In this document: piece after piece, positions 42,838 to 52,020 of the stretch
Numbering within the stretch: the first letter of the stretch is position 1
Layout of the letters: every line of letters starts with the position of its first letter
NCBI RefSeq assembly: GCF_024399315.1
Contig: NZ_CP075170.1
Span: 2,542,001 to 2,606,000, forward strand
Direction of reading: 5' to 3'
Source: Chryseobacterium sp. MA9
GTDB taxonomy: Bacteria > Bacteroidota > Bacteroidia > Flavobacteriales > Weeksellaceae
Length of the DNA: 64,000 bases
Notes under the pieces: model-generated
What the model was told of the DNA's origin: nothing
Seen by the model: only the letters and a program-made list of their open reading frames with translations
Databases searched by the model: none
Program-made: the position numbers and the translations under genes

Positions 42838-44097
42838 ATGAATTTTGACCGTCTTAAAGAAAAGCTCGAAATCCTTGCTGATGCAGCGAAATATGATGTT
42901 TCCTGCTCATCGAGCGGAAGCACCAGAAAAAATAAAAAAGGAGCTTTAGGAGACAGTTCCGCAAGTGGGATTTGTCATACTTATACCGAAGATGGAAGAT
43001 GTGTTTCTCTGCTTAAAATTCTGCTGACCAATCATTGTATCTACGATTGTGCTTACTGTGTTTCCAGAAGTTCTAATGATATTAAAAGGGCTGCCTTTAC
43101 GGTGGAAGAAGTAGTAGATCTTACGATCAATTTTTACCGCAGAAATTATATTGAAGGCTTATTTCTGAGTTCGGGAATATTCAAAAATGCAGATACAACG
43201 ATGGAGCGTCTCGTAAGAATTGCTAAAAAGCTGCGCTTGGAAGAGAACTTTAATGGATATATTCATCTTAAATCTATTCCGGGGGCAAGTGACGATCTGA
43301 TGCAGGAAGCGGCTTTGTATGCAGACCGGCTGTCAGTAAATATTGAAATTCCTACAGAAAGCGGATTAAAATTACTGGCACCAGAAAAAAACAGAAAGGA
43401 TATGATCAGCCCTATGCGCTATATTCAAAAAGGGATTGTTCAGTATCAGGATGAAAAGAAAATTCTAAAGAAAGTTCCCAAGTTTGCTCCGGCAGGACAG
43501 TCTACACAGATGATTGTGGGTGCAACCAATGAAAACGACCTGCAGATCATCAAAGTTGCCGATCATTTTTATAAAAACTTTAATCTGAAAAGGGTTTATT
43601 ATTCCGGATATGTTCCGGTTTTAGAAGATCAGAGACTGCCTTCTTTAACAACGGAAGTTCCTATGCTTAGGGAAAACCGTCTGTATCAGTCGGATTGGCT
43701 GATGAGATTTTATGGTTTTAAAGCGGAAGAGATTTTAGATCCCAATGTCCCTTTCCTTGATCTCGAAGTCGATCCGAAATTAAGCTGGGCATTGCGAAAC
43801 CTTCACCAGTTTCCTATTAATCTTCAGACCGCAGAATATCAGCTGATTTTAAGAATTCCGGGAATTGGAGTAAAAACAGCTCAGAAAATTGTCAGTGCCA
43901 GACGTTTTCAGATTTTAACGATGGATCATTTGAAAAAATTGGGAGCAGCCGTGAACCGTGCAAAATATTTTATTGATTTTAATGCAGGAAATGCTTATCT
44001 GAAATATTTAACGGATAAAAACTTCAGAAAACTACTGATAGGTGGAAGTTCATCCAAATTTCACAATCAGTTTTCGCAGCAGCTGAGTTTATTTTGA
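42838..44097 (+). CDS. putative DNA repair/modification radical SAM protein
   Basis: The 419-residue protein has a radical SAM core with the CxxxCxxC cluster motif at Cys67, Cys71 and Cys74 (NHCIYDCAYC), and cysteines near 23, 46 and 55 in front of it. Residues about 338-358 read LILRIPGIGVKTAQKIVSAR, a helix-hairpin-helix DNA-binding motif. This layout matches the family I know as rSAM_link_UDG, annotated putative DNA modification/repair. It is typically encoded next to a DUF4130 protein, exactly as here 156 bases downstream. The chemistry is not established. It has its own promoter at 42779. Confidence 0.88.
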   Translation: MNFDRLKEKLEILADAAKYDVSCSSSGSTRKNKKGALGDSSASGICHTYTEDGRCVSLLKILLTNHCIYDCAYCVSRSSNDIKRAAFTVEEVVDLTINFYRRNYIEGLFLSSGIFKNADTTMERLVRIAKKLRLEENFNGYIHLKSIPGASDDLMQEAALYADRLSVNIEIPTESGLKLLAPEKNRKDMISPMRYIQKGIVQYQDEKKILKKVPKFAPAGQSTQMIVGATNENDLQIIKVADHFYKNFNLKRVYYSGYVPVLEDQRLPSLTTEVPMLRENRLYQSDWLMRFYGFKAEEILDPNVPFLDLEVDPKLSWALRNLHQFPINLQTAEYQLILRIPGIGVKTAQKIVSARRFQILTMDHLKKLGAAVNRAKYFIDFNAGNAYLKYLTDKNFRKLLIGGSSSKFHNQFSQQLSLF

Positions 44098-44164
44098 TCT
44101 CGATATCAAACACAAATAACACCAATATTTTCACGAATGATCACTAATTTATAATACACTCTAC

Positions 44165-44226
44165 TGTCATTCTGACGAAGGAAGAATCTCCTAAACGAAC
44201 TGGATATTTTCTTCATTAGAATGACA
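44165..44226. repeat. palindromic intergenic element with TGTCATTCT ends
   Basis: TGTCATTCT (44165-44173) pairs with AGAATGACA (44218-44226), and GAAG/CTTC further in extends the stem. It lies between the radical SAM gene and the DUF4130 gene. Elements beginning TGTCATTCTGACGAAGGAAG recur in Bacteroidota genomes, by recollection. It may be a REP-like element or an mRNA hairpin. Confidence 0.55.
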
Positions 44227-44253
44227 AGCACAAATAAATTTTAAATTAAACAC

Positions 44254-45012
44254 ATGACAACCCTGCTCTACGATGGAAGTTTTGATGGTCTTTTCACTGC
44301 GGTATTTGAAGTTTTCGAATACCGTTATAAAGATGTGGAGATTGCAAGCAGAGAAAGGTTTCATCAGGAAAATATTTTTGCAGTAATCCATGAAGTTATT
44401 ACCCAACCAGACAAATCTGAAAGGGTTCTGAATAAACTGGAACAGAATATTGGCAAAGAGGGAGTTAACAAACTTTTAAAAGTTTTTCTATCAGAAGATC
44501 CGGATTTGGAAAACCTCATCTTATCTGCAGTAAAACAGTCTGTAAAGCATCCGGAAAAAAATATTCTTGAAAATTTTGCCGATTCTGATGTTTTAAAAAT
44601 TTCAAAAATCTGCAAATCAGTAGACAGGGAAAGACACAGAATGACGGCTTTTGTCCGCTTTGAAAAAATGCAGGATGGTGTTTTTTTCTCCAAAATAGAT
44701 CCCGACTTCAATGTGCTTCCTTTGATCAGAAAACATTTTTATAACCGTTATCAGGATCAGAAATGGATGATCTACGATCTGCGAAGAAACTATGGGCTTC
44801 TCTATGATCTGGCCACCTGTGATTTCTTCTATCCTGATGAAAAGATTGATATCAATAATTATCAGCAGAAATTCCATGATGAGGAAAAAAGTTATCAGGT
44901 ACTCTGGCAGCGTTATTTCACGAAAACCAATATTGTGGAAAGAAAAAATATGAAACTCCATATTCAGCATGTTCCGAAAAGATACTGGAAATATCTGACT
45001 GAAAAATGGTAG
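44254..45012 (+). CDS. DUF4130 / TIGR03915-type putative DNA repair protein
   Basis: The 252-residue protein opens with TTLLYDGSFDGLFTAVFEV and contains KSVDRERHRMTAFVRFEK, DPDFNVLPLIRKHFYNRY and WMIYDLRRNYGLLYD, all characteristic of the family. It ends with the MKLHIQHVPKRYWKYLTEKW C-terminus. In many bacteria this domain is fused to a uracil-DNA glycosylase; here the protein ends without it. It sits downstream of the radical SAM gene with which the family is usually paired, so the two probably form one repair or modification unit. Confidence 0.9.
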   Translation: MTTLLYDGSFDGLFTAVFEVFEYRYKDVEIASRERFHQENIFAVIHEVITQPDKSERVLNKLEQNIGKEGVNKLLKVFLSEDPDLENLILSAVKQSVKHPEKNILENFADSDVLKISKICKSVDRERHRMTAFVRFEKMQDGVFFSKIDPDFNVLPLIRKHFYNRYQDQKWMIYDLRRNYGLLYDLATCDFFYPDEKIDINNYQQKFHDEEKSYQVLWQRYFTKTNIVERKNMKLHIQHVPKRYWKYLTEKW

Positions 45013-45099
45013 CTGCACTCTCAAAAAAAAATATTGTTTCTCGCTGATTGAGCAGATAACGCAGATTTTTAATACATCAGTTTTACCATGTTTCTCTAT

Positions 45100-45441
45100 C
45101 AAATAATGCTAAAATCCGAACCAATAATTCCATATTGTGGATAACTTTTTATTTCGGCTAAAAAACAGATCGTTTCAAGCTCGTTTATGAGATACATTAT
45201 TTAATATACTCATTTCATGATAGATAAAATCCACATTAATGGAAAACTCATATTGTGGATAACTTTTTACAGTTAACATACCGTTAACATTGAAGATATT
45301 TCAACATCAATCTTCTTGTAAAAATGGAGCAAATAAAGCCAATTCCGGGAAGTAAAGGAATATAAAAATATATTATAAACCCATGTAAATCTGCAATCTA
45401 TAGGTTCAAAAACTAAATTAACATTTCCAGTTTGTGGATAA
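45100..45441. other. candidate replication origin with three DnaA boxes
   Basis: The gap of 432 bases between convergent genes contains three perfect DnaA boxes, all in the same orientation (TGTGGATAA on the plus strand): 45136-45144, 45254-45262 and 45433-45441. The first two share a 20-base or longer identical context (ATATTGTGGATAACTTTTTA). Between and after them are AT-rich stretches (for example 45361-45373) that could be unwinding elements, and GTTAACAT repeats near 45272-45290. Genes to the left are mainly minus and to the right mainly plus, as expected near an origin. Confidence 0.55.
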
Positions 45442-45444
45442 CTC

Positions 45445-46245
45445 TCACTTTCTGACGGTCCGTAACGCTTTCTTTACGATATACTGCGTTTCTTTTGTCG
45501 GACTTTCCCGAAGCCATTCATCACAGATTTCCACTACAAATTCGGGTTGTGATTTGCTGGCATCATTCAGCCAGTTGCCAATACTGTCCTGCACGTATCT
45601 GGAAGCATCGGAGCGTAACCGTTCCAGGATTTTCAGTCCAAGTCCAGGATTTTGTTTTAAAGCATCTATATGTTCGCACCAAACGCCTCTCGGTCTTGTA
45701 GATTCGCTGGCAAAACGTCTTACATTTTCATCGTCATGCATTGTCCATTCTGATAAAAGAGATAAGCTTTCCTCAAGATTTTTGGAGATATCCGGACGCA
45801 CTGTCATCCAGCAGATTTCCCTTACTCCAAAATGGGTATCAGATGCAAATGATTGAATTCTGTCTAATTTTTCCTTAAGTTGTAAATCATTATTTCTTCC
45901 AATGGTATAAGCTGCCCAGCAACGTACAAGATCTGCAGGATGAGTTGCTAGTTTCAGAAGAAATTCATCATCTTTATTTTTAGCAGTCAGATGAAGTAAA
46001 CCCATTCCAATGGTTTCATTAATGGTATTAACCGTTTGCTTTTTCAGCTGGTCCACATTTTCTAAAACAGGGTTCAGATATTCTTTACGATTATTCTGGA
46101 GAAGCAAATTTTCCAGCAGCAACCTTTGATCTACCGCCAGCCATTCTGTAAGATTAGCAGTTTCAATTTCTCCTTTGTTCAGCTGTTCCAGAATATCTGG
46201 TGGAATATCTTTAATGGAGCGGGCTCCTTTTCGTTTTTCTGCCAT
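45445..46245 (-). CDS. DNA alkylation repair-type HEAT-repeat protein (AlkD/AlkC-like)
   Basis: The 266-residue, all-helical protein has HEAT-like repeats throughout. The motifs are those of the AlkD/AlkC superfamily of alkylated-DNA glycosylases: THFGVREICWMTVRPDI, RRFASESTRPRGVWCEHI and ASRYVQDSIGNWLNDASK. The family removes bulky or positively charged methylated bases without flipping. I cannot tell whether the catalytic site is complete. It lies beside a DNA repair pair and is convergent with the DUF4130 gene across the DnaA-box region. Confidence 0.85.
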   Translation of the reverse strand: MAEKRKGARSIKDIPPDILEQLNKGEIETANLTEWLAVDQRLLLENLLLQNNRKEYLNPVLENVDQLKKQTVNTINETIGMGLLHLTAKNKDDEFLLKLATHPADLVRCWAAYTIGRNNDLQLKEKLDRIQSFASDTHFGVREICWMTVRPDISKNLEESLSLLSEWTMHDDENVRRFASESTRPRGVWCEHIDALKQNPGLGLKILERLRSDASRYVQDSIGNWLNDASKSQPEFVVEICDEWLRESPTKETQYIVKKALRTVRK

Positions 46246-46340
46246 ACTATTTTAATGATTATCTTTACAAAAGTCTGAAAGTGTGCGGACAAAAACAATA
46301 CCGCATATTTTTCCCTCATAGGGATAAAAAAGTCAATTTT

Positions 46341-46688
46341 ATGGAAACAAAGGGAAGAGCAGAAGAAAATAAAATTTGTCCATTGGAAGTCGCCGTCAAT
46401 ACCATCAGTGGAAAGTGGAAAATTCCTATCGTCTGGCAGATCAATGAAGGGAAAAAGCGTCCCAGTGAATTTCTGCGCGGTATCGCTAAAGTGGACCGGA
46501 GAGTTCTCAATCAGCAACTGGCTGAAATGGTGGAAGATGGCATCTTAACCAAACAATCCTTTAATGAGCTTCCTCCAAGGGTTGAATATACTTTGACAGA
46601 ACTTGGTGAAAAGCTTGTGGAAATCCTCTGGCAATTGAATGATTGGGGAAAATTATTGATTCTGGAGAACGAAGAATCATTAAACTAG
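46341..46688 (+). CDS. HxlR-family transcriptional regulator
   Basis: The ATG at 46341 gives 116 residues; a GTG further upstream is unneeded. The winged helix-turn-helix has the HxlR opening CPLEVAVNTISGKWKIPIVW and continues with FLRGIAKVDRRVLNQQLAEM and LPPRVEYTLTELGEKL. The Cys near residue 13 (KICPLE) is conserved and may sense electrophiles or oxidants. It is divergent from the AlkD-like gene and may regulate it or an oxidoreductase elsewhere, which is inference. Confidence 0.93.
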   Translation: METKGRAEENKICPLEVAVNTISGKWKIPIVWQINEGKKRPSEFLRGIAKVDRRVLNQQLAEMVEDGILTKQSFNELPPRVEYTLTELGEKLVEILWQLNDWGKLLILENEESLN

Positions 46689-46755
46689 CAGATTTTCAGA
46701 TTATATAGTGGCAGATCTGTGAAAAAAAAATGATATTTGTGTTCACTAAAAATGC

Positions 46756-47634
46756 ATGAAAAAAGTTATCACAGGAATCACAGCTATTTTTATTTTCGCT
46801 GGCTGTACAAAAGAAAAACTATCAGACCGCTTGCTACCTGAACCTGATAAGAACGAGCATGTAATTTCAGAAAATGCTTTAAAAATCAATAAAAATAAAA
46901 ATACCATCCGGGAAAGATTTTCTCCTCCGGAAGGGTATGAATGGATTGAAGAAAAGCCCGGTTCTTTCGGGCATTTTATTGAAAACTTTAAGCTGAAACC
47001 TTATGGAAGTCAGATTTTAAAATATGACGGAACGCCTATTTCTACCCAGCATCTTCATGAAGCTGTTTTTGACATTGATATCGGAAATAAGGACCTTCAG
47101 CAATGTGCTGATGCCGCCATCCGTATAAGGGCTGAATATCTTTATAAGTCGAAAAAATTTGACGAAATTAAATTTCATTTTACGAGCGGTGATCTTCTCA
47201 GCTGGAACGATTATAAAAACGGAACGAGAGCTTTTGTGAATGGAAATTCAGTTAGTTTCAGAAAAATTGCAGCCTTTGATGATTCTTATAACAGTTTCAG
47301 AAATTACCTGGATCTGATTTTTAATTATGCAGGAACAATTTCATTAAACAAGGAAACTAAGCCAGTAATGAGGAATTCTAATCTGAAAACAGGAGATATT
47401 CTGATCACACCGGGAAGTCCGGGACATATTGTTTTTGTTTCCGGTGTCTGCCACAATAAGGAAGGGAAAAGATTGTTTTTATTGAGCGAAGGATTTACAC
47501 CGGCACAGTCTATTCATGTACTCTCTAACCCTTTTAACCTCTATTTTACACCATGGTATGACCTGGATATCGATGCTCAGGAAACTAAAACTGCAAGATA
47601 TTTTTTTAAACCAACAAACTTCAGAAGCTTTTAA
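46756..47634 (+). CDS. DUF4846-type lipoprotein
   Basis: The 292-residue protein has a lipoprotein signal with Cys17 in FAGC. The remainder matches the DUF4846 pattern: RFSPPEGYEWIEEKPGSFGH, LKPYGSQILKYDG, DIDIGNKDLQQCADAAIRIRAEY, FHFTSGDLLSWNDY and DILITPGSPGHIVFV. It is an outer- or inner-membrane-anchored periplasmic protein of unknown function. It lies 68 bases from the HxlR gene and 83 bases from pfkA. Confidence 0.87.
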   Translation: MKKVITGITAIFIFAGCTKEKLSDRLLPEPDKNEHVISENALKINKNKNTIRERFSPPEGYEWIEEKPGSFGHFIENFKLKPYGSQILKYDGTPISTQHLHEAVFDIDIGNKDLQQCADAAIRIRAEYLYKSKKFDEIKFHFTSGDLLSWNDYKNGTRAFVNGNSVSFRKIAAFDDSYNSFRNYLDLIFNYAGTISLNKETKPVMRNSNLKTGDILITPGSPGHIVFVSGVCHNKEGKRLFLLSEGFTPAQSIHVLSNPFNLYFTPWYDLDIDAQETKTARYFFKPTNFRSF

Positions 47635-47689
47635 TAATTTATATTCAAAACTATTGGAAAGTTACTACGATAATCTGAACTTGTTTTTG

Positions 47690-47697
47690 TAAATTTG
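47690..47697 (+). promoter_or_regulatory. -7 promoter box of pfkA
   Basis: TAAATTTG lies 20 bases upstream of the ATG at 47718. The in-frame TTG at 47697 lies at its edge and is therefore unlikely to be the start. Confidence 0.6.
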
Positions 47698-47717
47698 TGT
47701 TCGAAATTTTTTACTTG

Positions 47718-48704
47718 ATGAAAGAGAGTGCTGTAAAAAAGATTGCAGTTCTTACTTCAGGGGGTGACTCTCCGGGTATGAATGCGGCATTAAGAGCGGT
47801 AGTAAGAACCGCCAATTACTATAATATCGAATGTTATGGGGTGAGAGAAGGCTACAACGGCCTTATCAATGATGATTTCCTGAAAATGGGAGCGCGTTCC
47901 GTAAAAAATATAATCAACCAGGGTGGAACGATTCTAAAATCTGCCAGATCCGCTGAGTTCAGAACGAAAGAAGGCCGTCAAAAAGCTTACAACAACTGTG
48001 TAAAGCTGGGAATAGACGGGTTAGTATGTATTGGAGGTGACGGAACATTTACCGGTGCTAAAATCTTCAATGAAGAATTCGGGATCAGGGTAATCGGTAT
48101 CCCGGGAACCATTGACAATGATATTTTCGGAACTGATAACACCATCGGATACGACACAGCCCTGAATACTGCCATGGAGGCAATTGACAAAATCCGTGAC
48201 ACAGCCACCTCCCACAACAGAGTTTTCTTTGTAGAGGTAATGGGCCGTGATGCTGGTTTTATTGCACTAAACAGTGGATTGGCAACGGGTGCTCTTGATA
48301 TCTTAATTCCTGAGAAAAAAGATAGCATTGATGAGCTTTTTGCAAAATTCAGAAATGCTGAAAAAACAGGAAAAGCATCCAGTATTGTAGTAGTAGCGGA
48401 AGGTGAGAAATTAGCCAACGTTTATGAACTTGCAGAAAAAACAAAGCAGACATTCCCTGATTATGACATTCGTGTAGCAATTTTGGGACATATGCAAAGA
48501 GGAGGTTCTCCAAGCTGTGCAGACAGAGTACTGGCAAGCAGACTTGGATATGGTGCAGTAGTAGGGTTAATGGACGGACAAAGCAACGTAATGGCGGGAA
48601 TGCGTTCTAACGATCTGACGTATACACCAATAGAAGAAGCCATTAAAAAACATAACGAAATCAATAGCGATCTTTTGCTGATTTCAGAAATTTTAGCAAT
48701 CTAA
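47718..48704 (+). CDS. pfkA: ATP-dependent 6-phosphofructokinase
   Basis: The 328-residue enzyme phosphorylates fructose-6-phosphate in glycolysis. Motifs include LTSGGDSPGMNAALRAVVR (ATP loop), CIGGDGTFTGA, the catalytic PGTIDNDIFGTDNTIGYDTA, VMGRDAGFIAL and GHMQRGGSPS. The GGDGT pattern indicates the ATP-dependent form rather than the pyrophosphate form. The next gene, gap, starts 32 bases downstream, so the two glycolytic genes are probably one operon. Confidence 0.97.
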   Translation: MKESAVKKIAVLTSGGDSPGMNAALRAVVRTANYYNIECYGVREGYNGLINDDFLKMGARSVKNIINQGGTILKSARSAEFRTKEGRQKAYNNCVKLGIDGLVCIGGDGTFTGAKIFNEEFGIRVIGIPGTIDNDIFGTDNTIGYDTALNTAMEAIDKIRDTATSHNRVFFVEVMGRDAGFIALNSGLATGALDILIPEKKDSIDELFAKFRNAEKTGKASSIVVVAEGEKLANVYELAEKTKQTFPDYDIRVAILGHMQRGGSPSCADRVLASRLGYGAVVGLMDGQSNVMAGMRSNDLTYTPIEEAIKKHNEINSDLLLISEILAI

Positions 48705-48724
48705 TTATTTTTATAATCTAATAA

Positions 48725-49741
<1,017 letters not shown>

Positions 49742-49765
49742 TAAGTAATAAGCGATAAATAATAT

Positions 49766-49797
49766 AAAACCTTCCCGATGGGAAGGTTTTTTTGTTT
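49766..49797 (+). terminator. rho-independent terminator after gap
   Basis: The stem AAAACCTTCCC (49766-49776) pairs with GGGAAGGTTTT (49780-49790), with a three-base loop and a long T-run. Confidence 0.9.
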
Positions 49798-49821
49798 AAA
49801 TTAAATTCCAAAATTTACACC

Positions 49822-50286
49822 ATGCTCAATGAACTTATTGAAAGATATTCTCAATATTCTGATGTAGAATTAATGGAAGTATATTCAAGTAAAGACAGAT
49901 ATACAGATGATGCAAAACAGGCATTAGATATTGTCATAGGAAAGAAAGGTGGAATACAAGCTTTGACCATTCGATATGATAAAATTGTAGGAAAGGAATT
50001 GGAACAGTCAAAGATAAAGAATGATGCTGCGAAATTGTGTTTAAACGGAATAACAAAAAATGATATCAGGCACGCTTTGACTTCCGAAATATTAGCCTTA
50101 GATGAAATACAACAAATCATAGAAGCAACTTCTACAGAAATAGAAGCAACTAAAAGAGACTTAGAAATTAAACCCAGTACAATCATCGGAGGTATTTTAG
50201 GAGGAATTATCGGGGAACTATTGGAGGAGTATTATGGGGACTACAGATCATGTATTCCGGTCACATCTTTTACATTTTTGCTATAG
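49822..50286 (+). CDS. small hypothetical protein with C-terminal glycine-rich segment
   Basis: The ATG at 49822 gives 154 residues; the upstream start candidate lies in the terminator tail. The N-terminal two thirds are mixed charged helices (MLNELIERYSQYSDVELMEV, then EILALDEIQQIIEATSTEIE). The C-terminus holds a GIIGGILGGIIG hydrophobic stretch. No known family was recognised. The next small ORF overlaps its end by 37 bases in another frame, so the two may be a coupled pair, or one gene with a frameshift near 50250. Confidence 0.55.
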   Translation: MLNELIERYSQYSDVELMEVYSSKDRYTDDAKQALDIVIGKKGGIQALTIRYDKIVGKELEQSKIKNDAAKLCLNGITKNDIRHALTSEILALDEIQQIIEATSTEIEATKRDLEIKPSTIIGGILGGIIGELLEEYYGDYRSCIPVTSFTFLL

Positions 50287-50447
50287 GTTTGGGAATAATT
50301 TCTTACGGCTTTATAAAATTTTTCACTAAACAAAGCAGAAATAATATTGCGGTATTTATCATTACTATATTATCTGTAATTTATGCTTTGATTTTAGGTT
50401 TTTACCTATATGAATTATTTGGCTATCATGGACCTGACAGATATTGA
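50250..50447 (+). CDS. 65-residue two-helix membrane ORF
   Basis: The frame encodes two clear hydrophobic helices (MYSGHIFYIFAIGLGIISYG, and IAVFIITILSVIYALILGFY) separated by a basic loop (FFTKQSRNN). The pattern is membrane-like, which supports a real gene. It overlaps the end of the preceding ORF by 37 bases. Function unknown; it could also be the C-terminal part of that gene if a frameshift separates them. Confidence 0.5.
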   Translation: MYSGHIFYIFAIGLGIISYGFIKFFTKQSRNNIAVFIITILSVIYALILGFYLYELFGYHGPDRY

Positions 50448-50478
50448 TAAAACACAGAGATGAAATCAAAAGCTTTTT

Positions 50479-50598
50479 ATGAACTTCCAGATTTCCTGGA
50501 TTTATATAGTATTATTAGCATTCCAGTTAAAAAACAAACAGGTACTTTTTGAGTTCCCGGATCAGGCCCAGAACGGATTTTCATCAGTAAATATCTGA
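50479..50598 (+). other. short open frame directly upstream of the oxygenase gene, in the same frame
   Basis: An ATG at 50479 opens a 39-residue frame ending in TGA then TAA at 50596-50601. Beyond the stops the same frame stays open into the oxygenase gene. It could be a leader peptide, or the remains of a longer N-terminus broken by mutation. Confidence 0.3.
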
Positions 50599-50664
50599 TA
50601 ATCCATCTTTCAATCTATCCTCAGAGAGCTTTACCCAAAAAGAGGAAAAGAAATTTATCTTTTA

Positions 50665-51954
50665 TTGCCAAAGGATTTTCAGGAATGGAAATCTCTGAGG
50701 GACAAACTGACAAATCTCACCAAAAAACTTCAGCATAAAACTTGTACTTTTATAGGTAAAGGAATGGACATGATACAACCACGATTTAAAGACGCCCCTC
50801 ATTTCAGAGATTTCTGGGAAAGTGGAAACGGAAAACTGCTTATTGAATTTTCCGGAGCAGACGTGAGTTTTGAAAAATTTGAAAAATTCGCTCCTTTTTT
50901 TCATCATGTGGATGAGACGGGTGATGAGGTGGTAAGAGATGTTTATTTTACTAAAAAATTTCATGAGGCATCCAGGGAAATTGAACAATACATCAGAAAT
51001 GGAGTTTCGGAAACAGATTCTGTTCCTGAAAGCGTAAAAAAGCTTTTCTCCCAAACTCAAAAAGTTCCGGAATGGCTTGATTACAATTTACTCAAAAGCG
51101 GTGCCGAACTCTGCATGAGAAGCAATCTCGATTCCTTGATCTCATTGAGGGATTACTGTCTGATCGGTGGTTACGACTACGCCTACCTCAACAAACCACT
51201 TATTGTTACAGAGGCATTAAAAAAGGGTGCCGTAAAACGTCTTTCGGAAACATTGTATTTCTGGGTAAATGCTACCCGGTACAATGCGCTGGAAATTCAC
51301 GCAAAAGGGTATGAGTTTGCTATAAAAACCCGCCTGATCCATTCTTACGCAAGACTCTCAATTAAAAAACATTATAAAGACTGGGATACCGAAAACTGGG
51401 GTGAGCCTATCAATTCATGGGATATGATGGCAACATACATCGGTTTTAGTCTTGTCTTTCTTCACAGCCTTCAAAAATTGGGAAATAGTTTTTCCATTGA
51501 GGAAGAACAAGGAATTTTTCACCTGTGGAAATACGTAGGTTATCTTTTAGGTATTCCGGAACAGCTTCTTCCTGACAACAAAAAACAGGCTACTGAATAC
51601 TTTTATTTATGGACTTCTGTTCAGCCTCCTTCCGATAAAGATTCTGTTCTTCTTGCTCATTCTTTACTGAATGAATCCCTGGAAAATCCTATTTTAAAAT
51701 TTGAGTTTCAACGAAAAAACTTAAGATACCTGCACATCTGCTGTACCTGGTTTTTGCTGGATGATGAAGTCTGCAAAAGATTAGAGATCCCGGAAGTTTC
51801 CTACAAAAACCTGTTTCCAAAATCGAAAATACTTTTCAACAAAATTTATGACAGCCTGGTAAGCCGGGAGACAAGAATAAAAAGAGGAAATAAGGATCAA
51901 ATGAAAGTATTGGAAGACTATTTGAACATCACCAAAAATTCTAATTTTCATTAA
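50665..51954 (+). CDS. MpaB/latex-clearing-like oxygenase (DUF2236)
   Basis: The frame from a TTG at 50665 has 429 residues; no earlier ATG is in frame after the stops at 50596-50601, and the next ATG (MDMIQPRFKD) is about 100 bases further in. The body matches the ER-bound oxygenase mpaB/rubber-oxygenase domain (DUF2236), with DETGDEVVRDVYFT and a conserved helix KTRLIHSYARLSIKK whose Arg and His fit the heme-binding core. It is probably a heme-dependent oxygenase of unknown substrate. No signal peptide is visible from this start. The start codon is the least certain part. Confidence 0.78.
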   Translation: MPKDFQEWKSLRDKLTNLTKKLQHKTCTFIGKGMDMIQPRFKDAPHFRDFWESGNGKLLIEFSGADVSFEKFEKFAPFFHHVDETGDEVVRDVYFTKKFHEASREIEQYIRNGVSETDSVPESVKKLFSQTQKVPEWLDYNLLKSGAELCMRSNLDSLISLRDYCLIGGYDYAYLNKPLIVTEALKKGAVKRLSETLYFWVNATRYNALEIHAKGYEFAIKTRLIHSYARLSIKKHYKDWDTENWGEPINSWDMMATYIGFSLVFLHSLQKLGNSFSIEEEQGIFHLWKYVGYLLGIPEQLLPDNKKQATEYFYLWTSVQPPSDKDSVLLAHSLLNESLENPILKFEFQRKNLRYLHICCTWFLLDDEVCKRLEIPEVSYKNLFPKSKILFNKIYDSLVSRETRIKRGNKDQMKVLEDYLNITKNSNFH

Positions 51955-52020
51955 AAACTCAGTTTTTGAAGGAAACTAGAAGCTGCAGGTGATGTCAATC
52001 TGACTAAAAAAGATACAATG

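Noticed and set aside
47987..48418. 143-residue open frame on the minus strand inside pfkA
   Set aside because: Antisense shadow of a highly conserved gene; low complexity and no start signals.
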